From Marinobacter changyiensis (GTDB taxonomy: Bacteria > Pseudomonadota > Gammaproteobacteria > Pseudomonadales > Oleiphilaceae): DNA of 64,000 bases. Positions 61,133 through 64,000 of the stretch are shown piece by piece; positions within the stretch are counted from its first letter, which is position 1; the number at the start of each line of letters is the position of its first letter. Under the pieces are notes generated by a model. It saw nothing but the letters and a program-made list of their open reading frames with translations, ran no database searches and was not told where the DNA came from. The position numbers and the translations under genes are program-made. The DNA lies in the NCBI RefSeq assembly GCF_009193265.1, contig NZ_VZZZ01000004.1, forward strand, positions 124,001 through 188,000, given 5' to 3'.

Positions 61133-62800
61133 ATGGACACGAAATATAAGCTCCCTCTTGAGATGATTTATCACTGGGAATCTGCCCGGGCTGAATCGGT
61201 CTATATGGTACAGCCGATGGGGGGTGACAAAGTGGTGGAGTACACCTGGCGCCGCGCAGTGGGTGAAGCCAGGCGTATGGCCGCTTACCTGAAGTCCCTG
61301 GATCTGCCCGCCAACAGCCGGATCGGGATTATTTCCAAGAACTGTGCGCACTGGATCATGTCGGATTGGGCCATCTGGATGGCAGGGCATGTCTCTGTGC
61401 CCCTCTATCCAACCCTGAACGCAACCACCGTTGGCTATATTCTTGAGCACAGCGGCTGCGAAGTATTGTTCGTCGGCAAACTGGATGACTGGGACAGCAT
61501 GAAGTCGGGGGTTCCCGATACTTTAGCCTGCATTTCATACCCGCTCAGCCCGCCCAACGATTTCAAGAGCTGGAATGACATCGTGGCCAAATTTCCACCG
61601 TTGGCGGAAAAGGTTGACCGCGCCGCTGACGAGCTGGCGACTATCGTTTATACCTCCGGTAGCACCGGGCGACCCAAAGGTGTGATGCTGAGTTTCGACA
61701 ATCTTGCGTACGCGGCTGCCGGTGGCACGGAAGCGCTGGATGTGACAACCAACGAGCGCATGCTGTCTTATTTGCCGCTTGCTCACGTATTCGAGCGGTT
61801 TGTGGTGGAACTTGGCTCCATGAACAAGGGTTTCACCCTGTATTTTGCCCAATCCCTCGATACGTTTGTGGATGACCTCAAGCGTGCCCAGCCAACTCTG
61901 TTCCTGGCGGTACCCCGTATCTGGATCAAGTTCCAGCATGGCGTCTTCCAGAAAGTGCCCAGGAAAAAGCTCCAGCGGCTGCTCAAGGTGCCTGTGCTGA
62001 ACAAGCTGATCAAAAAGAAGGTTCTTACCAATCTTGGGCTGCAGCATGTCAGGTTCGCCGGCAGTGGCTCCGCCCCCCTGGCCCATGACATCCTGGAATG
62101 GTATCGCGGCCTCGGGCTTGAGCTGTTAGAAGGCTATGGCATGTCTGAAAACTTCGCCTATTCCCATATGAACAAGCCGGGGCGGGCTCGTACCGGGTAC
62201 GTAGGAGAAGCGTTGCCGGGGGTGGAAGTCAAAATCAGCGAGCAGGGCGAAGTGCTGGTAAAAAGTCCGGCCACCATGATGGGGTATTACAAAGACGAGG
62301 AAAAAACCCGGGCGGCGTTTACTGAGGACGGGTTCCTGCGCACCGGTGACAAAGGCGAAATCGATAATGAAGGTCGGCTCAAGCTGACCGGACGGCTCAA
62401 GGAGATTTTTAAAACCAGCAAGGGCAAGTACGTCGCTCCCGCACCCATCGAGAACAAGTTGATGAGCCATCCCGACATCGAAATGGTGTGTGTTTCCGGC
62501 GAAAATTATCCCCAGCCCCATTGTCTGGTGATGTTGTCGGAAGACGCCCGGCGTCGGGCAGCCGATCAAGCTTATCGCAAGGAACTCGACGCCAGTTTGT
62601 CATCGTTGCTGAACGATGTGAACAAAACCGTTGATCCCCATGAGCAGCTCCAGTTCCTGGTTGTTGTAAAGGACGAGTGGAGTATCGATAACGACTTTCT
62701 GACCCCTACCATGAAGCTGAAGCGCAATGTGGTGGAGGATGCCTATAAAGTGGACCTGGACACCTGGTACTCCAAGCGCCAGCAGGTGATCTGGCAATAG
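61133..62800 (+). CDS. long-chain acyl-CoA synthetase (AMP-binding, COG1022 type)
   Basis: A 555-residue ANL enzyme. The phosphate-binding loop is TIVYTSGSTGRPKGV, followed by LEGYGMSENF, FLRTGDKGEI and LKLTGRLKEIFKTSKGKYV. It activates fatty acids to acyl-CoA in the cytoplasm. It has a good AAAGGAAGG ribosome site before the ATG, and a strong terminator after its stop. Confidence 0.93.
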   Translation: MDTKYKLPLEMIYHWESARAESVYMVQPMGGDKVVEYTWRRAVGEARRMAAYLKSLDLPANSRIGIISKNCAHWIMSDWAIWMAGHVSVPLYPTLNATTVGYILEHSGCEVLFVGKLDDWDSMKSGVPDTLACISYPLSPPNDFKSWNDIVAKFPPLAEKVDRAADELATIVYTSGSTGRPKGVMLSFDNLAYAAAGGTEALDVTTNERMLSYLPLAHVFERFVVELGSMNKGFTLYFAQSLDTFVDDLKRAQPTLFLAVPRIWIKFQHGVFQKVPRKKLQRLLKVPVLNKLIKKKVLTNLGLQHVRFAGSGSAPLAHDILEWYRGLGLELLEGYGMSENFAYSHMNKPGRARTGYVGEALPGVEVKISEQGEVLVKSPATMMGYYKDEEKTRAAFTEDGFLRTGDKGEIDNEGRLKLTGRLKEIFKTSKGKYVAPAPIENKLMSHPDIEMVCVSGENYPQPHCLVMLSEDARRRAADQAYRKELDASLSSLLNDVNKTVDPHEQLQFLVVVKDEWSIDNDFLTPTMKLKRNVVEDAYKVDLDTWYSKRQQVIWQ

Positions 62801-62843
62801 CACTCAAAGCTGATCCATAAAGCCGGCCAGGCGATGGCAGCAT

Positions 62844-62878
62844 AAAACCCCGTAGCGTTGACTGGCGGGGTTTTTTTT
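62844..62878 (+). terminator. rho-independent terminator after the acyl-CoA synthetase gene
   Basis: AACCCCG pairs with CGGGGTT around a 13-base loop and is followed by a run of eight Ts. Confidence 0.85.
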
Positions 62879-62977
62879 GGTGGCGCGGGTCTGTTGATGC
62901 ATATATCGCAAAAGCCGACGTTAGTCGCATAGGGAAAGCTGCGTGAGACTACTAGACTGAGTCCAGAGGATGGACAA

Positions 62978-63469
62978 ATGATGACTCAGCTTGCTCGCTT
63001 CAAGAAACGGATCAATGATGTTATTCCACTGACCAGGAGCCTGGCGGTGGACCTGGTGGCCTATGATGGCCGGCAACTGTTGGTGAGTGCACCGCTGGAA
63101 CCGAACCATAACCACCAGGGTACGGCTTTTGGTGGCAGTCTTTATTCGGTAGCGGTGGTCTCGGCCTGGGGCCTGGTGGAACTTCAGTTGGCGGACGCCG
63201 GCCTGACGGGCAGCATTCTGATTCAGAGCGGTGAAATGGATTACCTGGGGCCGGTTGAGGGAGATTTTTACGCGCTCTGTACTCTGACCGATGAGGACCT
63301 CATGCGCCGGTTTCACAAGAGTCTGGCCCGGCTTGGAAAAGGCCGGCTGAATCTGACGGCCCAGATTTTTCGCGGAGAGGCTACCCTGACGCCGGATACC
63401 AGACCTCTGGCGGCCTTTCGGGGACGTTTTGTAGTTCAGGAAGTTCGCACGGATTTCTGCAGGCTCTGA
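62978..63469 (+). CDS. hotdog thioesterase (YiiD C-terminal domain type)
   Basis: A 163-residue single-hotdog thioesterase. The segment NHNHQGTAFGGSLYSVAVVSAW matches the C-terminal thioesterase domain of YiiD. It has no acetyltransferase domain. The alternative start is the next ATG at 62981. Confidence 0.82.
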   Translation: MMTQLARFKKRINDVIPLTRSLAVDLVAYDGRQLLVSAPLEPNHNHQGTAFGGSLYSVAVVSAWGLVELQLADAGLTGSILIQSGEMDYLGPVEGDFYALCTLTDEDLMRRFHKSLARLGKGRLNLTAQIFRGEATLTPDTRPLAAFRGRFVVQEVRTDFCRL

Positions 63470-63542
63470 TTTCTGAAAACGTTCAATTCTGAAGTCTCTG
63501 ATTTCTGCACGCTCTGATCGCTGTGACGGGTGTTGGCCGGTA

Positions 63543-64000
63543 TCAGTTGAAGCTTCTGGACTGCCCGATTGACCGGCTCATCAGAATGATCGGAACAATC
63601 CCGGCAAGTACAATAATCAATGCGGGTAAAGCGCTACGGCTGAGCATTTCATCGGAGGCAAACTGGTATACATAGGTTGCCAGAGTGTCAAAATTGAAGG
63701 GTCGCAGTATGAGAGTGGCGGGCAGTTCTTTCATGCAGTCCACAAACACCACAAGTGCGGCTGTTAGCAGCGTTCCCCGGAGTATCGGCAAGTGCACATG
63801 GATGAGCGTGCCGCCTGGTCCCTGGCCGAGTGATCGGGCCGCCATATCCATGCTGGGGGTTACTTTCTGCAGGGCACTTTCAACACTACCTGCCGAGACC
63901 GCAAGAAAACGCACCGTGTAGGCGAACACCAGGGCGAACGTAGTACCGCTGAGCAACAGACCGGTGTTCCAGCCAAACCAGTACTCCATGAGCCCATCGA
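63543..64000 (-). CDS. iron(III)-type ABC transporter permease, C-terminal part
   Basis: The C-terminal 150 residues or so of a permease; the frame remains open to the right edge of the window, so the start is missing. About four membrane segments are visible. The segment HVHLPILRGTLLTAALVVFV follows the coupling loop AARSLGQGPGGTL, and DCMKELPATLILRPFNFDTL is typical of FbpB-like iron permeases. Confidence 0.87.
   Translation of the reverse strand, partial: DGLMEYWFGWNTGLLLSGTTFALVFAYTVRFLAVSAGSVESALQKVTPSMDMAARSLGQGPGGTLIHVHLPILRGTLLTAALVVFVDCMKELPATLILRPFNFDTLATYVYQFASDEMLSRSALPALIIVLAGIVPIILMSRSIGQSRSFN

Overview
The window is a chromosomal segment of a GC-rich marine-type gammaproteobacterium. 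The housekeeping set points to Marinobacter or a close relative: an RlmK/RlmL-type 23S rRNA methyltransferase, the TesA/YbbA/YbbP locus, HtpG, DusC, YdbH-YnbE-YdbL, and a vitamin B12-dependent ribonucleotide reductase split into NrdJa and NrdJb as in Pseudomonas. The genus is inferred from gene content only.

The main feature is a secondary-metabolite locus from about 3.6 to 31.1 kb. It looks like a hybrid aryl polyene (APE) / dialkylresorcinol (DAR) cluster, the gene logic behind flexirubin- and arcuflavin-type pigments. A tightly overlapping plus-strand operon (5084 to 26700) encodes two ACPs, an AMP-ligase fused to a dehydratase, an aromatic amino acid ammonia-lyase, ketosynthases with chain-length-factor partners, a ketoreductase and a dehydratase. 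It also encodes three lipid-type acyl/glycosyl transferases, a thioesterase, a LolA-like carrier, an MMPL exporter, a DUF3261 lipoprotein, a halogenase-like flavoprotein, a membrane methyltransferase, an ABC-2 exporter and a second ACP/KS/CLF module. A converging minus-strand operon (30253 to 26715) carries DarA, DarB, a small helix-turn-helix-like protein and a BtrH-like protein. A separate gene encodes a double-hotdog dehydratase (30382 to 31140). A Sfp-type phosphopantetheinyl transferase sits at the left edge (3615 to 4385). The simplest reading is that an aromatic starter is made by the lyase, activated, extended to a conjugated aryl polyene, possibly halogenated and methylated, then condensed head to head with a second beta-ketoacyl chain by DarB/DarA, and moved to the outer membrane by the Lol/MMPL/lipoprotein set.

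The flanks are ordinary chromosome. To the left are rlmL (cut by the window edge), an M18 aminopeptidase and a lipoprotein. To the right, in order, are tRNA-Asn, a YheT-type hydrolase, tesA/ybbA/ybbP, a solute-binding protein, an iron alcohol dehydrogenase with an SCP2-like partner, and an M48 protease. These are followed by two PaaI thioesterases, htpG with a textbook sigma-32 promoter, a DUF2835 gene, dusC, a DUF1127 gene, ydbH-ynbE-ydbL, and a stand-alone protein with beta-carbonic-anhydrase-like zinc ligands. The rest is a GlxA-type regulator facing an alpha/beta hydrolase, a spermidine-synthase-like protein, an isochorismatase-family hydrolase, an exported metallo-beta-lactamase-fold protein, nrdJa/nrdJb, a three-gene ABC importer, a long-chain acyl-CoA synthetase, a thioesterase, and the C-terminal end of an iron(III)-type ABC permease cut by the right edge.

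All calls come from reading translations and motifs by eye. No database search, structure prediction or RNA folding was run.
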